From a virus: DNA of 33,788 nt. The notes beneath the pieces are model-generated. The model was not told where the DNA came from, ran no database searches, and was given only the letters and a program-made list of their open reading frames with translations. The DNA lies in the IMG/VR virus record IMGVR_UViG_3300043446_002750, positions 1-33,788 of that record; one strand, 5' to 3'. This document shows positions 20,837-29,764 of this stretch, one piece after another; position 1 is the stretch's first letter; the number at the start of each line of letters is the position of its first letter. Made by a program: the position numbers and the translations under genes.

Positions 20837-21355
20837 TTAGGTGTTTGACCAGCCGTACTGACCACCGCGAGGATGAACAGTAAATGTGCATTTGGCCTCT
20901 GCGCCGGGAGCAGGATCAACAGTAAATTGTGATACCCGACCATTAAACGCATAAGCCACTGTGCTTGCGCCATCTACAGCAGCAATCACAAATGTACGAT
21001 CCACTACGCCGCTATATGCATCAGAACGAATCTGAAGCAATGCGGTATCCGATGGATTCCATGCGGCAGTAATGGATAGCGAAGTCGGAGCAGATTGCAC
21101 AGGAATCTTGTCCGATTGACGCGCACCTGCCACTGAAAAGTTTGCCACTGCGTCATCTTGTCCAAAAGCAGGGATCGCCTCAACGGGAACCTGAATGCCA
21201 TTTGCGCCAGTGCCATTAGCAGATGTGCCTACAATCGCCGCTACTTGTGCAGTCCATACTGACAAATTTGCAGTGGTTAATGGTGTTGGTGTTGCAGCCG
21301 ATTGCATCCAAAGCGATGCGCTAAAACCGGGTAAAACTTTATTTGGAGCCGCCAT
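20837..21355 (-). CDS. Major tail protein, second copy
   Basis: The protein has 172 residues and opens MAAPNKVLPGFSASLWMQSA. From about residue 57 it matches the first copy closely (PVEAIPAFGQDDAVANFSVA and the end VHPRGGQYGWSNT). It differs mainly in an N-terminal insertion of about 8 residues (GTSANGTGANG region) and in scattered conservative changes. At DNA level the copies differ mostly at third codon positions, so both are old and under selection. It would form the tail tube, possibly mixed with copy 1. An intrinsic terminator follows. Confidence 0.85.
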   Translation of the reverse strand: MAAPNKVLPGFSASLWMQSAATPTPLTTANLSVWTAQVAAIVGTSANGTGANGIQVPVEAIPAFGQDDAVANFSVAGARQSDKIPVQSAPTSLSITAAWNPSDTALLQIRSDAYSGVVDRTFVIAAVDGASTVAYAFNGRVSQFTVDPAPGAEAKCTFTVHPRGGQYGWSNT

Positions 21356-21369
21356 GATTATTTCCTTAA

Positions 21370-21864
21370 TTATGGGTTATTAGACCAGCCATACTGGCCG
21401 CCGCGAGGATGGATCGTAAACGTGCATTTTGCTTCAGCACCGGGCGCAGGATCAATCGTAAATTGAGAAACGCGGCCATTAAAAGCATAATTAACAATGT
21501 TTGTTCCATCCGTTGCGGAGATAACAAACGTGCGATCAATAACACCGCTATAAGCATCGCCGCGCATAAGCAGCAAATTAGTATCTGAAGGATTCCATGC
21601 AGCAGTAATTGACATGGATGTTGGCGCAGATTGCACCGGAATTTTGTCTGATTGTCTTGCGCCAGCAACCGAAAAGTTTGCTACCGCATCATCTTGACCA
21701 AAAGCAGGAATTGCCTCAACCGGCAAAAGATTGCCAGATACAGCAATTGCAGCCACGTTTGCATAAGTAGCCAATTGCGTTGTGGTCAATGCCGTTGGCG
21801 TTGCACCGGATTGGCAATATAGCGATGCCGAAAATCCCGGCAATACTTTATCTGGAAGTGCCAT
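21370..21864 (-). CDS. Major tail protein, first copy
   Basis: The protein has 164 residues: MALPDKVLPGFSASLYCQSG, then VEAIPAFGQDDAVANFSVAG, RQSDKIPVQSAPTSMSITAA and the conserved C-terminus FTIHPRGGQYGWSNNP. It is beta-rich and in the standard place for a tail-tube protein, between tail terminator and chaperone genes. It is one of a tandem pair; 14 bases separate the two genes. A role as virion structural protein is secure from position and length, although the exact tube family is not named by a motif. Confidence 0.85.
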   Translation of the reverse strand: MALPDKVLPGFSASLYCQSGATPTALTTTQLATYANVAAIAVSGNLLPVEAIPAFGQDDAVANFSVAGARQSDKIPVQSAPTSMSITAAWNPSDTNLLLMRGDAYSGVIDRTFVISATDGTNIVNYAFNGRVSQFTIDPAPGAEAKCTFTIHPRGGQYGWSNNP

Positions 21865-21895
21865 TTTTAATTCCTCAAAAAGTTAAAAAATTATT

Positions 21896-22312
21896 TTATG
21901 TCGGAATATCCATTGTGCAATCAAGATAAATGGAATGTAAGCCAATGTCATTTTCAAACGTATTGTATAGAAAATCAACATCAATTTTGCTTACATAAAA
22001 TCCAGTTACCCCACCGAACTGCCCACTGTATCCATGCAATGCCTGTATTATCGTATTTGCTATGCTGAACGCATCTTGCAATGTGCCAGCATATATATTG
22101 GTCTGGAATATTGGTCTATCTATTCCTTTGACCGATTGCGTTGTGCCTGTATAAACTGGTTGATGCACATTCCGCAAATTCCATGTTACAAATTTCTGTT
22201 GCGAAGCAAAGTTTCTGTTAAATGATGCATACACAGGAACCGGCGAAACAACCGTTGTCAGTTGCGCTTGTATTGCTAGTGCATAATCACTGACATTGTT
22301 TTGACCAGCCAT
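21896..22312 (-). CDS. Tail terminator / minor tail protein (DUF3168-like)
   Basis: The protein has 138 residues: MAGQNNVSDYALAIQAQLTT at the start, then VYASFNRNFASQQKFVTWNL, TNIYAGTLQDAFSIANTIIQ and the final beta segments GLHSIYLDCTMDIPT. The pattern of N-terminal helix, strands with pvy.....p..yv.w and a strand-rich end fits tail-terminator proteins that cap the tail and join the head. The order (after head closure, before major tail) agrees. The family call is moderate. Confidence 0.65.
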   Translation of the reverse strand: MAGQNNVSDYALAIQAQLTTVVSPVPVYASFNRNFASQQKFVTWNLRNVHQPVYTGTTQSVKGIDRPIFQTNIYAGTLQDAFSIANTIIQALHGYSGQFGGVTGFYVSKIDVDFLYNTFENDIGLHSIYLDCTMDIPT

Positions 22313-22315
22313 TGT

Positions 22316-22660
22316 TTAAACCTGTGTTGATGGATCATTGTGATAACACAAAAACGTCACTTTCATTCTATCGTTTGATTCAATTGCACTATCAATTCGC
22401 CAATCATGTCCACGCCAAACAATAGAATACAAATTCTGGTTGTCGTACATATCTCGCGTATATGGTGTAAAATTAAAAGTTAAATTAATTACACCAGCAT
22501 AAATTCGATATTTGTCTGTAATGCGTAAATCATTTCTTACTTCTTTAACTTCTGCTTTGCTTTCAAATTTTAAAGTCTTTGTTGTTACCGTATCGCCATA
22601 AGCCGAAGTGGTAAACCCCAAAGTATAAACTTGCGCTTCTTCATATCTTGCGATTGCCAT
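22316..22660 (-). CDS. Head-tail joining / head closure protein
   Basis: The protein has 114 residues. The middle has TDKYRIYAGVINLTFNFTPY then TRDMYDNQNLYSIVWRGHDW and RIDSAIESNDRMKVTFLCYH. The Y.i.WrG.dWrI......rm.v.f.c pattern matches head-tail adaptor (HK97 gp7 / SPP1 gp16-type) proteins. It starts with TAATG overlap on the connector stop. It would close the capsid vertex after packaging. Confidence 0.75.
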   Translation of the reverse strand: MAIARYEEAQVYTLGFTTSAYGDTVTTKTLKFESKAEVKEVRNDLRITDKYRIYAGVINLTFNFTPYTRDMYDNQNLYSIVWRGHDWRIDSAIESNDRMKVTFLCYHNDPSTQV

Positions 22661-23319
22661 TACATCACCAGCGGTTTATATGGGCGCAATAATGTATCTA
22701 CGCCTAACGGAATTTGTGCAGTTTGTCCAACAGTAGAACCGACTGCCGAACGATTGTTATACAAGTGCGTAAACCAAAGCAAACCAGCTTGCTTGATAAC
22801 TGGATAGGTTGCAAATGGCGAAGCCGCAAGCGTATATGTCACAATCACAGGCGAAGTCATTTGCGGATTAATATCGCTAGGCAAATCTGTACAAATAACT
22901 TTGCGTCCTGTCGGATCGTAATAATATGCACTTGCTGATACTGTTGTTAGCACCGTTGGCGTTGCATCGTTGTAATATTGAACGCTATTAATTGTCACGC
23001 CGCCTTGTGATGTTTCAGGCAAATCTAACGACAATGGCGAACCGTACAAAGCCGAAACACCATAATAAGATTTGTATTGCACCGACACAATTGGCGCACC
23101 TAGATAATCCTCAATTGCCATGCGGATTGCTAGTTCAAGCGAAGTTAAATAGGTATCTTGACTTGTATCAGAATACAAATTTAACTGTTCCCGAATTTCG
23201 GAAAGTGTTAACCATCCCGTTGATACATTACGATTGGTTTGTTCAAACCAATCATAATTAAACGGGTTGCGCGTTGGCGCAAGTTGAACAAATCCTAGTC
23301 CTGTCTCTTGAACTGGCAT
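22660..23319 (-). CDS. Head-tail connector protein (HK97 gp6-like)
   Basis: The protein has 219 residues. The N-terminal part has WLTLSEIREQLNLYSDTSQD, TYLTSLELAIRMAIEDYLG (about 35-73). This helical start (E.reql.l......D..l..l...A...ie.ylg) is the hallmark of gp6-like connectors. A beta-rich insertion (about 75-165) and a final helical part with KQAGLLWFTHLYNNRSAVGS follow. It attaches to the portal ring. Stop and start overlap with the next gene as TAATG. Confidence 0.85.
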   Translation of the reverse strand: MPVQETGLGFVQLAPTRNPFNYDWFEQTNRNVSTGWLTLSEIREQLNLYSDTSQDTYLTSLELAIRMAIEDYLGAPIVSVQYKSYYGVSALYGSPLSLDLPETSQGGVTINSVQYYNDATPTVLTTVSASAYYYDPTGRKVICTDLPSDINPQMTSPVIVTYTLAASPFATYPVIKQAGLLWFTHLYNNRSAVGSTVGQTAQIPLGVDTLLRPYKPLVM

Positions 23320-23321
23320 GA

Positions 23322-24359
23322 TTAAGTCGCAATCAAACGAACACCGGCAAATGGATCAAGAACCGTTGACACCATACGTTTTTCAGCATACATCGTCACA
23401 AAACCGGGCGCAGTCTGTTCCATAGCTTGCACTGTCATTTCTTCAACATCAGCAATTGTCAAAAATTTAGGCCAATTTGCAAGATAAATTGATATATCAC
23501 CTGTAGCAGTCCATGCATCTAGGTATGGGTTTGGAATGACCGGGAATCCAAATACATGAACCAGCGCACCAGAATCAGAGCCGCCTACTTCTGCAAAACC
23601 GTAAGAATTGCCATGAACATAATCACGCAGCAGAGTAATAATTGATGGATGCATCATCCACGCAGTGCCGGGCAATGCCCAATATTGTGATGGCAATGCC
23701 GCCGCCATTGCCGACAATGTTTCTCTATCTAATGCGGCAATTGTTGAACCAACAGTGGCAATAGTATGCAAACCGTTGGTAATTGCTGTGCCACTAGAAC
23801 CAAATGCGGATGTTGCACCAGCCGCGCCGGGATAACTATTCAGACCGCGCAAACCATAAGTCGCGCCTGTGCTGGTTGTGGTGCTTCCTGCTTGATCGTT
23901 ATTTAAACCCATTGACGCGCCCTCTAGCTGCGCGAATTCCATCATCAAGTCTTCAATGAGTTCGTTATTCAGGCCATTAACATCTGACAATACCGCTGTG
24001 CGGATTGGCATCTGTGCGGTAATCACTCGCGTTGGCAATTGCCAAATGCTTGTGTCTATATTTGGCGAACCGCTATTAGGAGTAAAAGTATAACCCCAAG
24101 GGTTTGTAGAATTAGCAGCATTACCTGTCTTTGCGACAAATTGAACGTCAGACATATTTGCCGTTTTGATTTGTCGCGCACCCAAACGAAACGGGTTGGC
24201 ATATCGAAACGCTGCAAATACATCATCGAAGAAAGTTTGACCACCAACACCAGAACCGCTGCCGGTGAGAGCAGATGCCTCGCGCAAATCAATGGTGATC
24301 TTATCGCCAGTTTCTAGCGTCTGTTTAATACCGGAGAGGATTTTTTCAGTGGCTTTCAT
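23322..24359 (-). CDS. Second major capsid protein paralogue (HK97 fold, no delta domain)
   Basis: The protein has 345 residues from ATG 24359, which has GGAATGG as SD. It aligns along its whole length with the capsid protein encoded just upstream (shared EASxLTG, VFA..R.ANP, IWQL, FPIRTA/MPIRTA, D.GLR.L..Y.GA, and the end TV.DPFAGVRLIAT against NPFAGVRYRS). It lacks the roughly 80-residue N-terminal coiled-coil delta domain of that protein. It can be a minor capsid or vertex protein or a recent alternative coat protein. An intrinsic terminator lies directly upstream of its SD, so its expression is likely lower. Coat-fold identity is strong; the role is inference. Confidence 0.85.
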   Translation of the reverse strand: MKATEKILSGIKQTLETGDKITIDLREASALTGSGSGVGGQTFFDDVFAAFRYANPFRLGARQIKTANMSDVQFVAKTGNAANSTNPWGYTFTPNSGSPNIDTSIWQLPTRVITAQMPIRTAVLSDVNGLNNELIEDLMMEFAQLEGASMGLNNDQAGSTTTSTGATYGLRGLNSYPGAAGATSAFGSSGTAITNGLHTIATVGSTIAALDRETLSAMAAALPSQYWALPGTAWMMHPSIITLLRDYVHGNSYGFAEVGGSDSGALVHVFGFPVIPNPYLDAWTATGDISIYLANWPKFLTIADVEEMTVQAMEQTAPGFVTMYAEKRMVSTVLDPFAGVRLIAT

Positions 24360-24381
24360 TTTTTCCATTCCCAAATTTAGC

Positions 24382-24411
24382 AAAAAACCCCGGCAGCCAA
24401 AGCCACCGGGG
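24382..24411 (-). terminator. Intrinsic terminator between the two capsid genes
   Basis: On the - strand CCCCGG (24411-24406), a 12-base middle and CCGGGG (24393-24388) form a GC stem followed by six T (24387-24382). Extra pairs in the middle (GGC/GCT) may extend it. It stands 12 bases after the first capsid gene and about 22 bases before the second capsid gene start. Confidence 0.8.
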
Positions 24412-24422
24412 AAGCCGCATCA

Positions 24423-25763
24423 TTAGGTTGATGTGCCGGTAGAGCGATAACGCACACCAGCAAACGGATTGACAACCGAAGTTGCAAGACGTTTTTCACC
24501 AAAGAAAGTGATGAAGCCGGGGAGAGTCTGATCGTAACGGCGCAGAACCATCGACAAACGATCCACGATGGTATGGAAGCGAGTCCAATCTGCGAAATAC
24601 ATTGGATACAAGCTATTAGTGCCAGCCGAACCAGTGGTCAATTGCGATGGTGTGTCCAGATACTTGTTGACGATCACATCAAAGCCAAGCAGTGTGCCGA
24701 CAATACCATCTTCACGCGACAGGCCATCAATGTAAATCGGGCGTTTCTGGTCATCAACCAGACCGCGAATCTGCTGGAGCAGAACCGGATTAATCATAAA
24801 CTTGGCATCTGGTGTCCAATATTCCTGTGGCAGCGAATAAATGAAATTCACCACATCCTTGTATGTGATATTACCCGCACCGACCGTATTGCCGTTGGTT
24901 GTAAGTTGGTCATAAGTAGCAAGCGAATGCAGACCGGAAGTGCTACCAGTACCGCTAGTGCCAAAAGCGGCAGTAGTAACAGAACCGCCAGCATAAGTCG
25001 CAGCAGCACCAGCATATTGATCCAGACCGCGCAGACCATCTGTGCCGCCATAAGTACCGGCTGTTTGGTCATTGTTCTGAACCATTGAAAGTGCTTCAGA
25101 CTGCGAGAATTCCAGCAGCATATCGGAAACGACATTTGCTTCCAGACCATCGATGTCATCCAGAGCAGCAGTACGGATCGGGAACTGTACGTTCAAATCT
25201 TGCAGAACCAATTGCCAAATGTTGGTGTTTTCAGTAGTAGCTGCACCATTGTTCTGAATGGTATAACCCCATGCTGCACCAGCATTACCGACTTTTGCTC
25301 GGAACTGATACGAAGAACCATCGGTTGCAACTTGACGCGAGATTTGACGCATTGGGTTTGCAAGACGCAGCGGTGCAAATACTGGATCATAAGCAGTGCG
25401 GCCACCCTGATTGTTGCCGCCGCCAGTCAGCGATGATGCTTCCTTCATGTATGCATCATATTCGCCAGCATCTTCAAACAGTTTGACTTCCTTTTCCAGA
25501 CGGGAATTGGATTTGTAAAACTGTGACAGTGCTTCTTTAACACGGCGATTAACGTCAACCTGAATGCCTTTATTTGGACGCACGATTTCGGGCGCACGAA
25601 TTTGTGCGACCTTTGCTTCCAGCGCAGAAACCTTTTCGGCAAATTCTGCTTTGGCAGTTTCAACAGCGGTGGAAACCTCAGCCACTTTTTCAGCGACCAT
25701 TGCTTCCGCTTTTTCTTTCAGATTCGATTCAATGGAATCGAGTTTTTCAATGATTTTATCCAT
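24423..25763 (-). CDS. Major capsid protein (HK97 fold) with delta domain
   Basis: The protein has 446 residues. The N-terminal coiled coil (about 1-60, MDKIIEKLDSIESNLKEKAE) is a delta domain that acts as internal scaffold and is cut off by the prohead protease. The mature coat domain starts near ASSLTGGGNNQGG (about 110). Coat features include YQFRAKVGNAGAAWGYTIQN, ALDDIDGLEANVVSDMLLEF, the P-domain region and the end LATSVVNPFAGVRYRS. It directly follows the protease gene, as in HK97. It will form the icosahedral shell and probably be the more abundant of two paralogues, because a terminator follows. Confidence 0.93.
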   Translation of the reverse strand: MDKIIEKLDSIESNLKEKAEAMVAEKVAEVSTAVETAKAEFAEKVSALEAKVAQIRAPEIVRPNKGIQVDVNRRVKEALSQFYKSNSRLEKEVKLFEDAGEYDAYMKEASSLTGGGNNQGGRTAYDPVFAPLRLANPMRQISRQVATDGSSYQFRAKVGNAGAAWGYTIQNNGAATTENTNIWQLVLQDLNVQFPIRTAALDDIDGLEANVVSDMLLEFSQSEALSMVQNNDQTAGTYGGTDGLRGLDQYAGAAATYAGGSVTTAAFGTSGTGSTSGLHSLATYDQLTTNGNTVGAGNITYKDVVNFIYSLPQEYWTPDAKFMINPVLLQQIRGLVDDQKRPIYIDGLSREDGIVGTLLGFDVIVNKYLDTPSQLTTGSAGTNSLYPMYFADWTRFHTIVDRLSMVLRRYDQTLPGFITFFGEKRLATSVVNPFAGVRYRSTGTST

Positions 25764-25775
25764 GATAGTCCTTAG

Positions 25776-26567
25776 TTATTTCAAACGGGATTCCAGAGCC
25801 TTTAGCAATTCGCGTTGCTCAAGTGCTGCAAGAATTTCATCAGCCGCACCCGATGTTGCCTCGCGCTTATCGGAGTTCGGTTCGGCAGTATCGGGTTTCG
25901 CATCTCGCTTGCCCATTGCCTTGCCAAATACGGATGCGGCCTTTGTCGCATCCTTTTTTGAAAAGCCCACTTCACGCAGTGCTTTTTCAAATATTTTCAA
26001 ATCAGCAGAGCCATCTTCGCGGAAGAATTCCAGCTTGCTGATATTTGCCATTGGATTATTTGGTTGCATCACGATTGACACTTCAGCCAATCCACCTTTG
26101 GTGATGCTAAAATAACCATCCTCATCCATTGAATCAACCTGATTGCCTTCAGCGTCAACCATGCAATATTCATCTGCATACGCACCAACAGAAACGCCGC
26201 CAACCATCATGGGCGATTCTTTCATGATCGTATATAGATCACGCCCGGTTGTGGTGTTGGTATAAATCATGCCGCGACCGATCATGCCTTCATCGGTGAA
26301 TTCGAATTCATCCCATTGACCGACAGGCATTGATTGATCGTTATGTTGGAAATACATCGGAAGTGGTCTGCCAGCAGCAGCAAATTCTTTTGCCCATGCT
26401 TGAAATGGCGCAGCCTGATAATTGAATCTGCGACCGTCTGCGCCTTCACGCGCACCCCAGGTGGTAAGCATCGCTTCAATCTTGCCGCACATTTCATCGG
26501 CAGATTCATCGGCAGAACGACCCAATGCAACCTTAGACTCGAAAAAAAACGTCACGTTTTTAGTCAT
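25776..26567 (-). CDS. Prohead protease (HK97 gp4-type, family U35)
   Basis: The protein has 263 residues. The catalytic residues are visible: H75 in PMYFQHNDQSMPVG and S126 in MMVGGVSVGAYADEY; an acidic partner should follow in GLAEVSIVMQPNNPMANISK (about 164-184). The C-terminal part (about 190-263) is charged and helical, probably a self-cleaved targeting tail. It trims the delta domain of the capsid protein during maturation. The SD AAGGTG lies in the end of a small upstream gene, which overlaps the start by 8 bases. Confidence 0.9.
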   Translation of the reverse strand: MTKNVTFFFESKVALGRSADESADEMCGKIEAMLTTWGAREGADGRRFNYQAAPFQAWAKEFAAAGRPLPMYFQHNDQSMPVGQWDEFEFTDEGMIGRGMIYTNTTTGRDLYTIMKESPMMVGGVSVGAYADEYCMVDAEGNQVDSMDEDGYFSITKGGLAEVSIVMQPNNPMANISKLEFFREDGSADLKIFEKALREVGFSKKDATKAASVFGKAMGKRDAKPDTAEPNSDKREATSGAADEILAALEQRELLKALESRLK

Positions 26568-26700
26568 GGAAATTCACCTTTTTCTGTTGCATCCCATTGG
26601 TTTGCAATGGTTTAACTTTGCGCTTATCGGCATCTTGTTTTATTTTATCTGCGACTTGCTGTTGCTTTTGTCGCTTGCGATTTAGGCTAGGCCTTTCCAT
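26560..26700 (-). CDS. Small basic protein between portal and protease genes
   Basis: The reading frame encodes 46 residues, MERPSLNRKRQKQQQVADKI and KQDADKRKVKPLQTNGMQQK, followed by KVNFHD. It starts inside the last 14 bases of the portal gene with AGGA as SD and ends 8 bases into the protease gene, whose SD it contains. It is strongly basic with no hydrophobic core, perhaps DNA- or scaffold-associated. It fills a 119-base gap that otherwise lacks a gene. Support is moderate. Confidence 0.45.
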   Translation of the reverse strand: MERPSLNRKRQKQQQVADKIKQDADKRKVKPLQTNGMQQKKVNFHD

Positions 26701-28093
26701 TTTGTCCTGTCTTTCCGACCGAACTTGTGTTGCCGCCGCCGCCTGTATCTTGTGGTGATGAACCTGCAATCGGTTCTTGTTTGCCGCCTTTATTCACTAG
26801 CGTTTTGGCAATCGTATCATCAATTTCTGAAAGACCCAAATATTTTCTTGCCTCATTTGGTGTCAAAATTCCTGCGTTGACACCAGCGACAGAATAATTC
26901 ATCTGGTCAAGTGGCGCACCTTTTAGGAAATTTTCTGTTTGAAATTGTACAAACAAATTTGGATAACCTTGCAATAAACTCATTTTCAGCTTTTGCTCGA
27001 CATTGGTAATCAATGGCGATATTGTGCTTTTGTAGAATTCATCTAGCATTGTTTGCGTGTTATTGAATTTTGATTCGCCAACACTAATCATCTGTGGCGG
27101 TACGCCAAACACACCGCAGATTCGTTTCATGGTCTGTTCTTTCAGCGCAGCAAGATCAGCATCTTGAATTGAAAGCATATCAACAGGCATATACTTCATG
27201 CCATTGTCTAGCAGCATACCTTGACCGGGTTTGGATGGATCAGTCGGGCGTGATCCTGTTAGCTGCGACCAGCCTTCTTTAAGACGGGCAGCAATTTCTT
27301 TGTATTTAGAATCAGGGATTACTTGATCGGTGACAAACAACCCGGATGGTTTTGCGCCATTCTGCATAACGTAGTTTGCGTAAAGATCAATATCCTGATC
27401 CAATCCAACCAATTCAGCGAGCAGCGTACCTTTATTCCAACCGCCTGAACCTTGCCAGCCCATTTCCATCAAATGCATGACCTGCCAATAATCCAGCGGC
27501 ATATCCTTTGAGAATCCGTAGCTTGGCGTTGCCAGCCGGTACATCGGATAGCGGGTTTCGGTTAGCTGCGTTGTTATAAGCGTTGCATCCAGAATGTACA
27601 TTTCCAGTGGCGTTTGATCTGGTTTGTTCTGATCCTTGCGCCAAAATACTGTGTAGCATTCGCCAGCCATATCAAGCCACATTGAGAACTGATACCAGAA
27701 CTCATATTGCGATTGAAAGTTATTGGGATTGGCAAGCAGATTCCAAACTTGTCGCGCTTTAATTTTGTCACGCGCACCAATGGATGGATCATGGCAAGCA
27801 TCCACCAATTGATCGTTTGCGTTGTACGCAACAATCTTTACAGGCAATTGGGATAATGCTCTAGCTTTAACCGCAAGGCATGACATGACAGTCGAATTGC
27901 GCGACAGCACCGACATATCCACCGTTCGCCCTGCTTGCGTTGCAGAACTGGTGGTGACGTAAAGCATTTGCTGAAATGCAGATGATGATCCGACATTTCG
28001 CAATACGTTGTTGCCAAGTGTTGTTTGCCCAAATAAGGTATTAGATTCTTTTTGTGCTTTATCTTTTCTTTTAAAAATATCTAATACGCCCAT
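26687..28093 (-). CDS. Portal protein (HK97-type)
   Basis: The protein has 468 residues. It opens MGVLDIFKRKDKAQKESNTL and then has LSRNSTVMSCLAVKARALSQ, LPVKIV, typical of HK97-like portals. Further markers are NPNNFQSQYEFWYQFSMWLD, VMHLMEMGW, RICGVFGVPPQMISVGES, FNNTQTMLDEFYKSTISPLI and, at the end, VAGVNAGILTPNEARKYLGL. It makes the twelve-subunit ring at one vertex through which DNA is packaged. The C-terminal 40 residues are Gly-rich and flexible. The gene follows the large terminase. Confidence 0.93.
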   Translation of the reverse strand: MGVLDIFKRKDKAQKESNTLFGQTTLGNNVLRNVGSSSAFQQMLYVTTSSATQAGRTVDMSVLSRNSTVMSCLAVKARALSQLPVKIVAYNANDQLVDACHDPSIGARDKIKARQVWNLLANPNNFQSQYEFWYQFSMWLDMAGECYTVFWRKDQNKPDQTPLEMYILDATLITTQLTETRYPMYRLATPSYGFSKDMPLDYWQVMHLMEMGWQGSGGWNKGTLLAELVGLDQDIDLYANYVMQNGAKPSGLFVTDQVIPDSKYKEIAARLKEGWSQLTGSRPTDPSKPGQGMLLDNGMKYMPVDMLSIQDADLAALKEQTMKRICGVFGVPPQMISVGESKFNNTQTMLDEFYKSTISPLITNVEQKLKMSLLQGYPNLFVQFQTENFLKGAPLDQMNYSVAGVNAGILTPNEARKYLGLSEIDDTIAKTLVNKGGKQEPIAGSSPQDTGGGGNTSSVGKTGQNGKA

Positions 28094-28102
28094 GATTGCA
28101 CC

Positions 28103-29764
28103 TTAGAAAGTTCTGAACCCATAACCGCCATGATCTACCGGATGATCCAGCGAACAGTGCATGGCAATAATTAAGGCGATAATACCATCAACCTTTGCGG
28201 ATTTGTCTGCTTCATTCTTACGAATTTTTATGTTTCCGTTGACATCTTCGTACACTTCGCAATTACCTAGCTGCCAACCAAGAAACGGATTGCCATCATG
28301 TTTTATATTCTTGCCTAATATTAATTTTTCCAAATGCTTTGATGGGTTGCTTAGTACCGCCATTCCTTGCCCAACCTTTTTAACTGGCATAGCCTGATCG
28401 TGCAGCCGCGCAATTAAACTTGCGGCATTGTAAGCATCGTATCCAATCTCTTTCGGATCATATTTTGCGGATTGCTCACGAATATAATCGGATATTTCCC
28501 GATCATCCATGACGTTGCCTTCAGTCAAATGCAATATGCCTGAATCAATCGCGTTGCGGAATATGTCCTGATAATGTTGCGGCACAAAATTCAATCCTTC
28601 TTCGGGAAGAAAGAATTTCCACTCTGCAAAAAAATCATCTTCCGAATATCGTTTGAGCGTACACACCGCATTCAAATCGCGTGTTGCCGCCAAGTCAAAA
28701 CCAATGAACACCGCTTCCGGTTCACGCTCATCTTTTGGCGCAGCACATAAATCCCAATGTGTACGATCCAGCCAAGCGGAGTTAGCACTCACAAACACAT
28801 TAAGCGTTTTACAAAGAAACTCATTTAGCGTTGCGGGTTTGTGTTTTGCCTCATCTGCCCGTTGTTGGATTGCTTCCTCAAAAACCGTAATGCCATGCAT
28901 CGGGTTTGCTTTTGCCCATACCGCCGGGTCTTTCCAATCATCTTGCGTATCCAGCCCATAAAGCAGCCCAAACCATCGAGGATTATCTGTCGCTTCGCCC
29001 GATAGCATGGTTTGCATCATGAGCAAATCTTCATGAAATTTCGTATCCTTCGTGAAACTTGCCGTAGTGATATATATCCGCAGCGGATTTTTACGCGCCA
29101 CCATACCGGAATGTAGAACCTCAATGGAATTCCTGTCGATAATCTGCGCCGCTTCATCAATGATGGCACATGATGGATTCATGCCATCGCCGGTTTTTTT
29201 GGTATCTCGCGACAATGCTGTAAACATTGATTGCGAATCACCAATTTTAGTAATGTGCTTTTTTTGCACATTGTATAAATTTTGCACTTCTTGCGGCATG
29301 GATTCAATCAACCCTTTTGCCGATGTAAATACAATGCTTGCCTGATCTCTGCTGGTTGCCAGCGTATAAACTTCAGAACCTTTTTCGCCAAACAATAATT
29401 CATATAATCCGATCACAGCAATCAGCGTTGACTTACCTGCTTTGCGAGGAATGAACACGATCACATCATTGACCATGCGCTTGCCTTTGTCCTTCTTAGA
29501 CCAAAAGCCGTAAATGCCGCAGATCAAAAGTATCTGGAATGGTTCGAGGATTACAGGTTGACCGGCAAATACGCCTTTGGCATGGCGCATGATTGACGCA
29601 AATTTTAGGAAATGTTCGACCGCTTCAGGATGAAATTCCCATTCCCATTCGCGATTTTCGAGTTGATTGAGGAATCTTTGACAGGCAAGCAAAACATTCC
29701 GGCAAACAAGTATCTCGCCCTTCACTACTTGATTGGCATATACCACACCATCTTGCCATTTCAT
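28103..29764 (-). CDS. terL: Terminase large subunit
   Basis: The protein has 553 residues. ATPase: Walker A at about 105-113 (IPRKAGKST), Walker B at about 199-204 (CAIIDEA, with E204 catalytic) and the coupling motif ITTASFTKDTKFHED. Nuclease: the aspartates in FIGFDLAATRDLNAVCTL, GYDAYNAASLI and near the end KVDGIIALIIAMH. This is the Terminase_1 (HK97/D3-like) arrangement. It cuts concatemers and drives DNA into the prohead. The ATG overlaps the TerS stop (ATGA). Confidence 0.95.
   Translation of the reverse strand: MKWQDGVVYANQVVKGEILVCRNVLLACQRFLNQLENREWEWEFHPEAVEHFLKFASIMRHAKGVFAGQPVILEPFQILLICGIYGFWSKKDKGKRMVNDVIVFIPRKAGKSTLIAVIGLYELLFGEKGSEVYTLATSRDQASIVFTSAKGLIESMPQEVQNLYNVQKKHITKIGDSQSMFTALSRDTKKTGDGMNPSCAIIDEAAQIIDRNSIEVLHSGMVARKNPLRIYITTASFTKDTKFHEDLLMMQTMLSGEATDNPRWFGLLYGLDTQDDWKDPAVWAKANPMHGITVFEEAIQQRADEAKHKPATLNEFLCKTLNVFVSANSAWLDRTHWDLCAAPKDEREPEAVFIGFDLAATRDLNAVCTLKRYSEDDFFAEWKFFLPEEGLNFVPQHYQDIFRNAIDSGILHLTEGNVMDDREISDYIREQSAKYDPKEIGYDAYNAASLIARLHDQAMPVKKVGQGMAVLSNPSKHLEKLILGKNIKHDGNPFLGWQLGNCEVYEDVNGNIKIRKNEADKSAKVDGIIALIIAMHCSLDHPVDHGGYGFRTF

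Noticed and set aside
25564-26115. 183-residue + strand open frame opposite capsid and protease genes
   Set aside because: It is Ser/Ala/Phe-rich, antisense to two clearly coding genes, with no SD or family pattern.
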